DNA from: a bacterium
GTDB lineage: Bacteria > Elusimicrobiota > Elusimicrobia > Elusimicrobiales > UBA9959
Assembly: GCA_021812825.1 (NCBI GenBank)
Contig: JAKAMO010000091.1
Coordinates: 1-9,864 of the forward strand
DNA length: 9,864 bases
Reading direction: 5' to 3'
Shown here: positions 1 to 5,305 of the stretch, piece by piece
Layout of the letters: the number at the start of each line of letters is the position of its first letter
How positions within the stretch are numbered: the first letter of the stretch is position 1
Notes under the pieces: generated by a model
Databases searched by the model: none
Told to the model about the DNA's origin: nothing
The model's input: only the letters and a program-made list of their open reading frames with translations
Position numbers and translations under genes: made by a program

Positions 1-290
1 ACTTCAAGATCTCCGAGGGCGAGCGCGTGCTGGTGGTGGACGACGTCCTCAACTCCGGCCGCCTCTGCGCCGAGGCCATCAGCCTGGCCCGCGGCTACGG
101 AGCCAAGGTGATAGGCGTGGTGGCCATAGTCGACCGTTCCACCGGCGACCTGCCGCTCAACGTGCCGGTGCGCGGCCTGATCTCCTACCCGCTGCAGCTC
201 TTCCCGCCCGACAACTGCCCGCTCTGCCGGCAGAAGCTGCCGCTCACGATCCCCGGCTCGACCGTTCACCGCGTCCACGGCCACGAATAG
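1..290 (+). CDS. pyrE: Orotate phosphoribosyltransferase, C-terminal part (5' end outside window)
   Basis: This is the C-terminal 95 residues of a type I phosphoribosyltransferase, read in the frame starting at base 3 and ending at TAG 288-290. The PRPP-binding signature VLVVDDVLNSG is visible near the start of the fragment. Its two acidic residues and small-residue loop hold the ribose-5-phosphate of PRPP. The tail contains FPPDNCPLC followed by a PGS motif, the Cys-x-x-Cys ending I associate with one subgroup of PyrE proteins. The enzyme joins orotate and PRPP to give OMP in cytosolic pyrimidine synthesis. The missing N-terminal half should carry the orotate-binding residues. A different PRTase (xanthine or adenine type) is possible but the CPLC tail argues for PyrE. 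The next gene follows on the same strand after 74 bases, so an operon is likely. Confidence 0.82.
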   Translation, partial: FKISEGERVLVVDDVLNSGRLCAEAISLARGYGAKVIGVVAIVDRSTGDLPLNVPVRGLISYPLQLFPPDNCPLCRQKLPLTIPGSTVHRVHGHE

Positions 291-364
291 CCTCACCCGC
301 GCCAGGCGGCGCGCCGTAGCCCCTCAGGAGCGCCGACCTCGGCACGGCGTCCCCGATCTTAACG

Positions 365-1150
365 ATGAAGACCAAGCACATAGCACTTATCTCCGATTTC
401 GGCACCCACGACCCGTTCGTGGGCGCTATGAAGGGCGTCCTGCTCTCCAAGGCGCCGGGCGTCACGATAATCGACATAACGCACCAGATCCCCCCGCAGG
501 ACATACAGACGGCCGCCTTCTACCTGATGGCGGCCACCCCTTACATGCCCAAGGGCACGCTCTTCCTCTGCGTGGTGGACCCGACAGTGGGCACGGGACG
601 CGGCATAATCTGGACCAGGACGGCGTACCACCAGTTCATCGCCCCGGACAACGGCCTGATCAGCTGGGTCGACCAGAAGGAGAAGATCCGCGACGCACGC
701 TTCATCAACAACTCCTCCCTTTTCATGGAGACGATCAGCTCCACGTTCCACGGCAGGGATATCATGGCCCCGGTCGCGGCGGCCATAGCCAAGGGCCTCC
801 CGGAGGCGAAGATAGGCCCGCTGTTCCCGGATTACCGCCGTTTCCCGTTCCCCCAGCCGGTCAAGGCCGGCAACAGGATAACCGGTCAGGTGATAGCCAT
901 CGACCATTTCGGGAACGTGATAACCAATATCGCCCGCGAATACGTCGGAGCCCGCGGCGTATTCAACGCCGGCGGCCGCATGCTCAAGGGCCTCAAGCTG
1001 ACGTACGCCTCGGTCGCGGAGGGAGAGCCGCTGGCCCTGATAGGCTCGTTCGGCTTCCTCGAGTTCTCGGTCAGGAACGGCAGTTTCGCCCGCAGCTTCG
1101 ACGTCAAGATAGGCGCCCCGGTGGAAGCCATAGTCTCGCTGGACCAATAA
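365..1150 (+). CDS. S-adenosyl-L-methionine hydrolase (adenosine-forming), DUF62 family
   Basis: A 261-residue protein of the SAM hydroxide adenosyltransferase (DUF62) family, related to fluorinases and chlorinases, which splits SAM with water into adenosine and methionine. Family motifs appear in order: ISDFG (9-13), FVGAMKG (18-24), VVDPTVGTGR (70-79), APDNG (93-97), FHGRD (128-132), GQVIAIDHFGN (174-184) and a C-terminal GSFGFLEF (227-234). D72, R79 and H129 match in spacing the Asp68-Arg75-His127 triad I recall for the Pyrococcus horikoshii enzyme, which favours hydrolase over halogenase. Length is normal for the family. ATG 365 is the first usable start after an in-frame TAG at 317. No clear Shine-Dalgarno sequence lies close to it, so expression may depend on transcription and translation from pyrE. 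It lies one base before an SAM-dependent methyltransferase gene. The biological role of these enzymes is poorly settled. Confidence 0.88.
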   Translation: MKTKHIALISDFGTHDPFVGAMKGVLLSKAPGVTIIDITHQIPPQDIQTAAFYLMAATPYMPKGTLFLCVVDPTVGTGRGIIWTRTAYHQFIAPDNGLISWVDQKEKIRDARFINNSSLFMETISSTFHGRDIMAPVAAAIAKGLPEAKIGPLFPDYRRFPFPQPVKAGNRITGQVIAIDHFGNVITNIAREYVGARGVFNAGGRMLKGLKLTYASVAEGEPLALIGSFGFLEFSVRNGSFARSFDVKIGAPVEAIVSLDQ

Positions 1151-1151
1151 T

Positions 1152-2327
1152 ATGAACATCCTCAAACTTAAATCCGCGGCGGTAAGGCGGAGGGCCTCCG
1201 CCCATCCCTGGATATTCTCCAACGAGCTGCAGACCGTGGACACCTCCATCCTCCCCGGCACCGTCTGCGGCCTGGCCTATCCCGACGGAAGGCCGGCCGG
1301 CGTAGGGTTCTTCAACCCGCGCAGCCTCATTTCGATGCGCCTGCTGGCCAAGGATACTCCGCAGGCTCCGCGGGACTTCGTCCGCGAGCGACTCGCCGCC
1401 GCCCTCCGCTACCGCGAGGAGCTGGGAATTGACCGGGCCTGCCGCCTCTGCTTCGGAGAATCCGACGGGCTGCCGGGGCTGGTGGTGGACAGGTACGGCG
1501 ACTACGCGGTCGCGGAGATACTTTCCGCGGGAATGGAACTTTTAAAGGGCGAGATAACCGCCGCGCTTACCGACCTGCTGCGCCCGCGCGGCATCCTCTA
1601 CAAGAACACGCACCAGTTCCGGGAGCTCGAGGGCCTGCTCTCCTACGAGGAGACCGCCTTCGGCGTCATGCCGGACTCCGCGGAGATAGAGGAGAACGGC
1701 CTGCGCTACCGCGTGCCGATGGCCGGCGCGCAGAAGACAGGCTGGTATTTCGACCAGCGCGAGAACCGCGCCGCGCTGGCCCCGCTCTTCGCGGGGCGCA
1801 AGGTTCTCGACCTGCACACCTACCTAGGCGCCTTCGCCATCACCGCCGCGAAGGCCGGCGCCGCCGCTGTCTGGGGCGTGGATTCCTCGGAGAAGGCCAT
1901 AGAGGGCGCGCAGGAGAACGCCAGGCTCAACGGCGTGGCCGACAAGATAGTCTTCAGGAAGGAGAAGGCGGAGCGCCTGCTGGAGGCCATGGAAGCCGGG
2001 CAGCTGCCGGAAAACCCGGATTTCATCCTGCTGGACCCGCCCAACATCGTCCGCAACAAGAAGCATCTCCCGCAGGCGCTGAAAATGCTCTCGCGCATGG
2101 CCGCGGCCGCCTTGAAGGCCCTGCCCGGCGGCGGCTACCTGGCGGTCTCGACCTGCTCGCACCACATCTCCCGCGCCGCGCTGCTGGAAACGCTGTCGTC
2201 GGCCTCGGCCAGGGCAGGCCGCACGCCGGTCATAGCGGAACTGCGCGGCCAGGCCAAAGACCACCCGGTCCTGCTGAACATGCCCGAATCCGAGTACCTG
2301 CACTTCGTGCTGCTGCGGGTCGGCTGA
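1152..2327 (+). CDS. rlmI: RlmI-type 23S rRNA (cytosine-5-)-methyltransferase
   Basis: A 391-residue class I SAM-dependent methyltransferase of the COG1092 group, close in length to E. coli RlmI (396 aa). The N-terminal ~70 residues look like a PUA RNA-binding domain (HPWIFSNEL at 18-26). A central region follows with KTGWYFDQRENR (195-206), typical of this family. The Rossmann SAM motif is VLDLHTYLGAF (218-228), with acidic D244 at the end of strand 2. The motif LDPPN (294-298) and the TCSHH segment (334-338), whose C335 is the likely catalytic cysteine, complete the set. RlmI methylates C1962 of 23S rRNA in E. coli. The exact target here is inferred. The glycine-rich loop reads YLGAF where YTGGF is usual, a mild variation. 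The start is one base after the stop of the SAM hydrolase gene with no strong ribosome site, which suggests translational coupling. Confidence 0.85.
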   Translation: MNILKLKSAAVRRRASAHPWIFSNELQTVDTSILPGTVCGLAYPDGRPAGVGFFNPRSLISMRLLAKDTPQAPRDFVRERLAAALRYREELGIDRACRLCFGESDGLPGLVVDRYGDYAVAEILSAGMELLKGEITAALTDLLRPRGILYKNTHQFRELEGLLSYEETAFGVMPDSAEIEENGLRYRVPMAGAQKTGWYFDQRENRAALAPLFAGRKVLDLHTYLGAFAITAAKAGAAAVWGVDSSEKAIEGAQENARLNGVADKIVFRKEKAERLLEAMEAGQLPENPDFILLDPPNIVRNKKHLPQALKMLSRMAAAALKALPGGGYLAVSTCSHHISRAALLETLSSASARAGRTPVIAELRGQAKDHPVLLNMPESEYLHFVLLRVG

Positions 2328-2334
2328 ACGCGGC

Positions 2335-2964
2335 CTAGAACCCTGCGTTAAAGCCGATAGCGAACGGCAGCAGCGCGTTCTGCCCGCCTATGTTGGCGAA
2401 GCCCAGCTGCAGCCCTTTCAACGTGCCCCTGCAGATGTTCAGCAGCCCCAGCTGTATCCCGCTCATATCCCCGTCGCTGCGGTTGACCACTCCGGCCTGT
2501 ATCCCCCTCATCGCGCTCTTCGTCACGTTCACGGGCGCCGCCATCAGCCCCCCGCCGCGGTCGCTCCAGTTCCGCAGCCAGGCCGCCTGAAGTCCCATGG
2601 AGCGATTGGCGCTGTTCCAGGCGCCGAGCTGCAGCCCGTACTGCCGGTCGGCGAAGTTCACGGCCGGAGAGGCCTGCAGGCCGTAAACGCCGTCGGCCGC
2701 CAGATTGTAGGCCAGCGAGAGTTGGATCCCGGCGGCTGAATCGGAGCCGTTTATCCAGCCCAGCTGCAGGCCGTATATCCTGGAAGTATCGCCTTTGAAG
2801 TTGAAGACAAGGCCGGCCACCGTGTCGGCGTCCTCCGGCCAGTCCCAGCCTCCAGGCGAAGTCTGCACCTTGAACGGGGTCCAGCCCGCCCGCGAGTCAG
2901 CGGCGGAAGCCGCACCTAAGACCAGCATCGCGGACAGGACGGCCGCCAATCTTGATAAGGACAT
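2335..2964 (-). CDS. Secreted repeat protein, LA_2272-like surface repeat family
   Basis: A 209-residue exported protein. The first ~22 residues form a signal peptide (hydrophobic LAAVLSAMLVLGAASA with a likely cleavage after ASA or AAD). From residue 51 to about 198 the chain is ten tandem repeats of about 15 residues, each opening with G-[L/I]-Q-[L/A] and usually carrying an Asn eight or nine residues later. The repeat glycines fall at 51, 65, 79, 95, 110, 124, 139, 154, 169 and 184. The pattern and the ending PFAIGFNAGF recall the LA_2272 family of surface repeat proteins; the terminal Phe is typical of outer-membrane beta proteins. The function is not known. A perfect Shine-Dalgarno AGGAGGG (2974-2980) lies nine bases before the ATG and fixes the start. 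It is divergent from the CsgG-like lipoprotein gene and ends seven bases from the convergent rlmI stop, with no visible terminator between. Confidence 0.75.
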   Translation of the reverse strand: MSLSRLAAVLSAMLVLGAASAADSRAGWTPFKVQTSPGGWDWPEDADTVAGLVFNFKGDTSRIYGLQLGWINGSDSAAGIQLSLAYNLAADGVYGLQASPAVNFADRQYGLQLGAWNSANRSMGLQAAWLRNWSDRGGGLMAAPVNVTKSAMRGIQAGVVNRSDGDMSGIQLGLLNICRGTLKGLQLGFANIGGQNALLPFAIGFNAGF

Positions 2965-3077
2965 TTCTTTAAACCCTCCTAGCGGGCCGAATGCCGGCCC
3001 AACCGATATTTTACACTATCCGCCGCTGGAACTTTTGCTAGAATCTCTGCATACCGCGTTTTAGGGGAGAAGACCGC
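2965..3077. promoter_or_regulatory. Divergent promoter region between the repeat protein and CsgG-like genes
   Basis: These 113 bases carry signals for both directions. For the rightward gene there is an extended -10 box TGCTAGAAT (3036-3044 region, TAGAAT at 3039-3044), predicting a start near 3051, plus a ribosome site AGGGGAG at 3063-3069. No good -35 lies at the normal distance; TTTACA (3010-3015) is 23 bases away. For the leftward gene the best -10 candidate is TAAAAT (complement of 3008-3013), without a convincing -35. A small inverted repeat GGGCCG/CGGCCC (2984-2989 and 2995-3000) would form a hairpin in the leftward mRNA leader just before its Shine-Dalgarno, or could be an operator. 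Confidence 0.5.
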
Positions 3078-3683
3078 ATGAAAAACTTCAGATCGTTACT
3101 GCCTGTCCTGCTGCTCGCAGGCGCCTGCGCCAGTACCCAGATACCTTTCGCGCAGCGCCCGCTGGCCTGCGTTATGCCGTTCGTCTACTCGGCCGCCGAC
3201 CCGCAGTACGCCTCCAGCGTCTCCGGGCTCCAGGACGCGCTGACGGCGTCGCTGATGAAGACCGGCAGGGTAAGGCTGGTCGAGCGCGCCCGCGTCGACG
3301 CCGCCCTCGCGGAACTGAAGCTGGCCTCCTCCGGAGTGATAGACTCCGCGACGGCGGCCCAGGTCGGCAAGCAGATAGGCGCGCGCTTCGCGGTACTCGG
3401 CTCCGTCACCGCCCTCTCGGTGAAGGACGAATGGAGAAGCGTCAAGATAGCGGAGAAAACGGACAGGAAAGTCGAAGTGGCGGTGGAGGCGCGCATGGTC
3501 AACCTGGAGACCGGCGAGCTTATAGGCGCCGGCCGGGCCGTGGGCAAGGCCAAGTCCTCCGAGAAGCACGCCTTCGGCGGAAAGATGGGCGAGCTGGCCA
3601 AGCCTGAGGCCATTATCCAGAGCGCCATCATGGACGTCACGGACGCGCTGGCCAAGGACCTGGTAGTGAACATCGGCCAGTAA
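3078..3683 (+). CDS. CsgG-family outer-membrane lipoprotein
   Basis: A 201-residue lipoprotein. The N-terminus has K2 and R5, a hydrophobic core LLPVLLLAGA and Cys17, which fits signal peptidase II processing. The lipobox is A-G-A-C, looser than the usual L-A-G-C but allowed by the general pattern. Ala at +2 favours the outer membrane over inner-membrane retention. The mature part reads like the CsgG/HfaB family: an early strand (ACVMPFVYSA), a helix with LQDALTASLMKTGRVRLVERARVDAAL, then AAQVGKQIGARFAVLGSVT and a long strand segment KVEVAVEARMVNLETGELIGAG. CsgG itself is about 277 residues, so this is a short member. Secretion of curli-like fibres is not implied, since no curlin genes are visible. 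ATG 3078 has the ribosome site AGGGGAG eight bases upstream. It is divergent from a secreted repeat protein, which suggests an envelope role. Confidence 0.72.
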   Translation: MKNFRSLLPVLLLAGACASTQIPFAQRPLACVMPFVYSAADPQYASSVSGLQDALTASLMKTGRVRLVERARVDAALAELKLASSGVIDSATAAQVGKQIGARFAVLGSVTALSVKDEWRSVKIAEKTDRKVEVAVEARMVNLETGELIGAGRAVGKAKSSEKHAFGGKMGELAKPEAIIQSAIMDVTDALAKDLVVNIGQ

Positions 3684-3684
3684 C

Positions 3685-3704
3685 TCCGGGGGGCTTTCCC
3701 CGGA
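3685..3704 (+). other. Small GC-rich hairpin after the CsgG-like gene
   Basis: TCCGGGG (3685-3691) pairs with CCCCGGA (3698-3704) across a six-base loop, just after the TAA stop at 3681-3683. It is not followed by a U run, so it is not a terminator by itself. It may protect the mRNA 3' end or assist the strong terminator 7 bases downstream. Confidence 0.4.
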
Positions 3705-3710
3705 TCGGAT

Positions 3711-3745
3711 AAAAAACAAGGGCCCGTAGGGGCCCTTGTTTTTTT
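3711..3745. terminator. Strong bidirectional intrinsic terminator
   Basis: A near-perfect inverted repeat: ACAAGGGCCC (3716-3725) and GGGCCCTTGT (3730-3739) with loop GTAG, extended by an A run on the left and a run of seven T on the right (3739-3745). It therefore works in both directions, ending the rightward CsgG-like transcript and the leftward transcript that carries the response regulator, whose stop is at 3764-3766. Confidence 0.93.
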
Positions 3746-3763
3746 GCTCCTCGCCGTTACCGC

Positions 3764-4132
3764 TCAGAGCACGCTTTTTATCACCTTCAGTATCTCTTCC
3801 CTGCTGGAAGGCTTGGTGATATAGGTCTTGGCGCCGTAATTGATGGCCTGCTGTATCTCGGTGATGCTGCCCTCGACGGTCAGCATGACCACGGGGATGG
3901 CTTTCGTGACGGCGGCCGTCTTGATCTCGTGGCAGGCGGTAAGGCCGTCCATCCTCGGCATATGGATGTCGAGCATGATGAGCGCGGGCAGCTCCTTGTG
4001 CGCCAGCTCCACGGCCTCTTCCCCGTTCTCCGCCCTTACGACCTGATAGCCCTCCCCCTCCAGCATGGAGCTGAGGGTCTCGAGCATCTCCGCGTCGTCG
4101 TCGGCTATCAGGATCTTGTTATGGAGGGTCAT
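3764..4132 (-). CDS. Single-domain response regulator (CheY-like receiver)
   Basis: A 122-residue stand-alone receiver domain with no output domain. The acidic pocket D11-D12-D13 is present, D55 in LIMLDIHMP is the phospho-acceptor, T85 and K107 are the conserved signalling residues, and Y104 takes the usual aromatic switch place. It should take a phosphate from a histidine kinase in the cytosol and act by protein binding or within a phosphorelay. The partner is unknown; the orphan HDFNN-type kinase in this window (6816-7910) has no receiver of its own and is one candidate, by inference only. Translation starts from a good site, GGGAGG (complement of 4138-4143), five bases before ATG. That site sits in the 22-base gap after tRNA-Phe, so the mRNA is probably released by processing of a tRNA-mRNA transcript. 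It ends at the bidirectional terminator. Confidence 0.92.
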   Translation of the reverse strand: MTLHNKILIADDDAEMLETLSSMLEGEGYQVVRAENGEEAVELAHKELPALIMLDIHMPRMDGLTACHEIKTAAVTKAIPVVMLTVEGSITEIQQAINYGAKTYITKPSSREEILKVIKSVL

Positions 4133-4154
4133 GGCCGCCTCCCGAAATAGACTA

Positions 4155-4226
4155 TGCCGCGGGTTGGGATCGAACCAACGACACCTGGTTTTTCAGACCA
4201 GTGCTCTACCACTGAGCTACCGCGGC
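4155..4226 (-). tRNA. tRNA-Phe (anticodon GAA)
   Basis: A complete 72-base cloverleaf on the minus strand: acceptor arms GCCGCGG/CCGCGGC, T8-A9, D stem GCTC/GAGC with loop AGTGGTA, anticodon stem CTGGT/ACCAG with loop CTGAAAA (anticodon GAA, Phe), short variable loop GTGTC, T stem GTTGG/CCAAC with loop TTCGATC, and discriminator A73. The CCA end is not encoded, so it must be added after transcription. A response-regulator gene follows 22 bases downstream on the same strand. Confidence 0.97.
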
Positions 4227-4249
4227 ATTTGTGGTATGACTGCCCATCA

Positions 4250-4258
4250 ATAATAGCA
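4250..4258 (-). promoter_or_regulatory. Candidate extended -10 promoter for tRNA-Phe and the response regulator
   Basis: On the minus strand TGC directly precedes TATTAT (complement of 4250-4255), giving an extended -10 element. The predicted start near 4243 lies about 17 bases before the tRNA 5' end. No good -35 is seen. No promoter can be placed between the tRNA and the response regulator. Confidence 0.5.
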
Positions 4259-4265
4259 TTTTTTG

Positions 4266-4285
4266 AAAACCCGGCGAAAGCAGGG
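4266..4285 (-). terminator. Weak terminator-like hairpin after purA
   Basis: On the minus strand, right after the purA stop, CCCTGC pairs imperfectly with GCCGGG (one mismatch, loop TTTC) and is followed by TTTT. The stem is short, so some read-through from purB-purA into tRNA-Phe is plausible. Confidence 0.3.
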
Positions 4286-4287
4286 CG

Positions 4288-5304
4288 CTACAGCTCCAGC
4301 ACCTCGTGCAGGCCAGGGCCGTACGAGATCAGGCTGACCTTGGGATACGGGTAGGCCGCGCAGACCTTATCCAGCGTGGCCATGAACTTCCGCGCCTCAC
4401 CGGTGAAGCTTTTCACGCCGCGGCTCAGGTCCGCGCCTTCGAGCATGTCTATGTGGGTTATAGCGAGCTTCGTGGCGGAATTTATGCGCACCGTCTGAAG
4501 CGCGACGTTCATCTCGAATTCCCCCACCCGGCGCAGTCGCCCGCTGACGCTGCCCACCTCTCGGCCGGCGGTATGGTACTTATTGAGCTTCTTCTTGTCC
4601 TTCATCTCCTTCGCCACCAGACCTGGGCCGACGCGCGTGACGTACGGCTTGAAGACGGCGTAAACGTCCCCGGCGTACTTGGGGCCGAGGCCGGCCTCGC
4701 CCATGAAGGTGGAGGCCGTGGTGTCGCGGGAGGTCACGAAGGGGTACTCGCCGTGCAGGTTGGAGAGCTTCATGCCCTGCGTGCCCTCGAGCAGCATCCG
4801 GGAGCCCTTGGCCAGCGCCTTGTTCAGCAGCTCCGGCACGTCCTTCACGAATCTCTTCAGGCGCGGGTGGTCCTTGGCGAACATCAGCTTCTTGCGGTCC
4901 ACCCTGTCGCGCACCGCCGCGCCCAGGCCTGTCCCGACGCTGCCGATCTTGCCCATCATGCGAGGGTCGCCGCGCTCCGCCTCCGTATGGCGCGGCTCTA
5001 TTATGACGGCGTGAGGGTCTATGATGAAGCGGCCGGCCGTGCCGGTCAGCTTCATCTCCTTCTCCAGCCATTCAGGTATTATGTAGGTGCCGGCGCCGAG
5101 GACCAGCTTCGTCTTCCTGTTGACGAAGCCGCCAGGGGTGGTCTTCAGCGTGTAGATCCTGTCGTTGTAAAAGATCGTATGGCCGGCGTTGGGACCGCCG
5201 ACGCGTATGGAGTAGTCGTAATCGTTCTTCGCGGCCAGGTAGGCCGTGATCTTCCCCTTGCCCTCGTCCCCGGCCTGGCCGCCCACCACTATATCTACTG
5301 GCAT
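4288..5304 (-). CDS. purA: Adenylosuccinate synthetase, short archaeal-like form
   Basis: A 338-residue protein that joins IMP and aspartate using GTP to form adenylosuccinate, the first step from IMP to AMP. It shows the PurA order of motifs: GGQAGDEGKGKI (8-19, with catalytic D13), GGPNAGHT (36-43, with H42 matching E. coli H41), EGTQG (173-177), YPFVTSRDTTAS (187-198), SGRLRR (254-259) and a C-terminal ISYGPG. Usual bacterial PurA is about 430 residues; this lacks roughly 90, as archaeal forms do. Two positions differ from the family: A11 where Trp is usual in QWGDEGKG, and H284 in THID where the GTP-base motif TKxD has Lys. Phage PurZ paralogues are also short but replace the catalytic Asp, which is kept here. 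Ribosome site AGGAGG (complement of 5309-5314) overlaps the end of purB, four bases before ATG, so the pair is translationally tight. Confidence 0.88.
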   Translation of the reverse strand: MPVDIVVGGQAGDEGKGKITAYLAAKNDYDYSIRVGGPNAGHTIFYNDRIYTLKTTPGGFVNRKTKLVLGAGTYIIPEWLEKEMKLTGTAGRFIIDPHAVIIEPRHTEAERGDPRMMGKIGSVGTGLGAAVRDRVDRKKLMFAKDHPRLKRFVKDVPELLNKALAKGSRMLLEGTQGMKLSNLHGEYPFVTSRDTTASTFMGEAGLGPKYAGDVYAVFKPYVTRVGPGLVAKEMKDKKKLNKYHTAGREVGSVSGRLRRVGEFEMNVALQTVRINSATKLAITHIDMLEGADLSRGVKSFTGEARKFMATLDKVCAAYPYPKVSLISYGPGLHEVLEL

Positions 5305-5305
5305 G

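Noticed and set aside
307..316. Perfect 10-base palindrome CGGCGCGCCG between pyrE and the SAM hydrolase gene
   Set aside because: A short GC-only palindrome is expected by chance in this DNA, and no U run or promoter is linked to it.
359..1261. Open frame of about 300 codons on the - strand, opposite the SAM hydrolase
   Set aside because: It is antisense to a gene with all DUF62 motifs and has no recognisable domain.
4155..4226. tRNA-Phe as an integration site for a mobile element
   Set aside because: No integrase, no repeat of the tRNA 3' end and no foreign-looking genes are seen on either side.
4288..5304. Phage-like PurZ (2-aminoadenylosuccinate synthetase) as the identity of the short PurA
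   Set aside because: The catalytic Asp13 in GDEGKG is kept, whereas PurZ replaces it, and the gene lies in a purB operon with no phage genes nearby.
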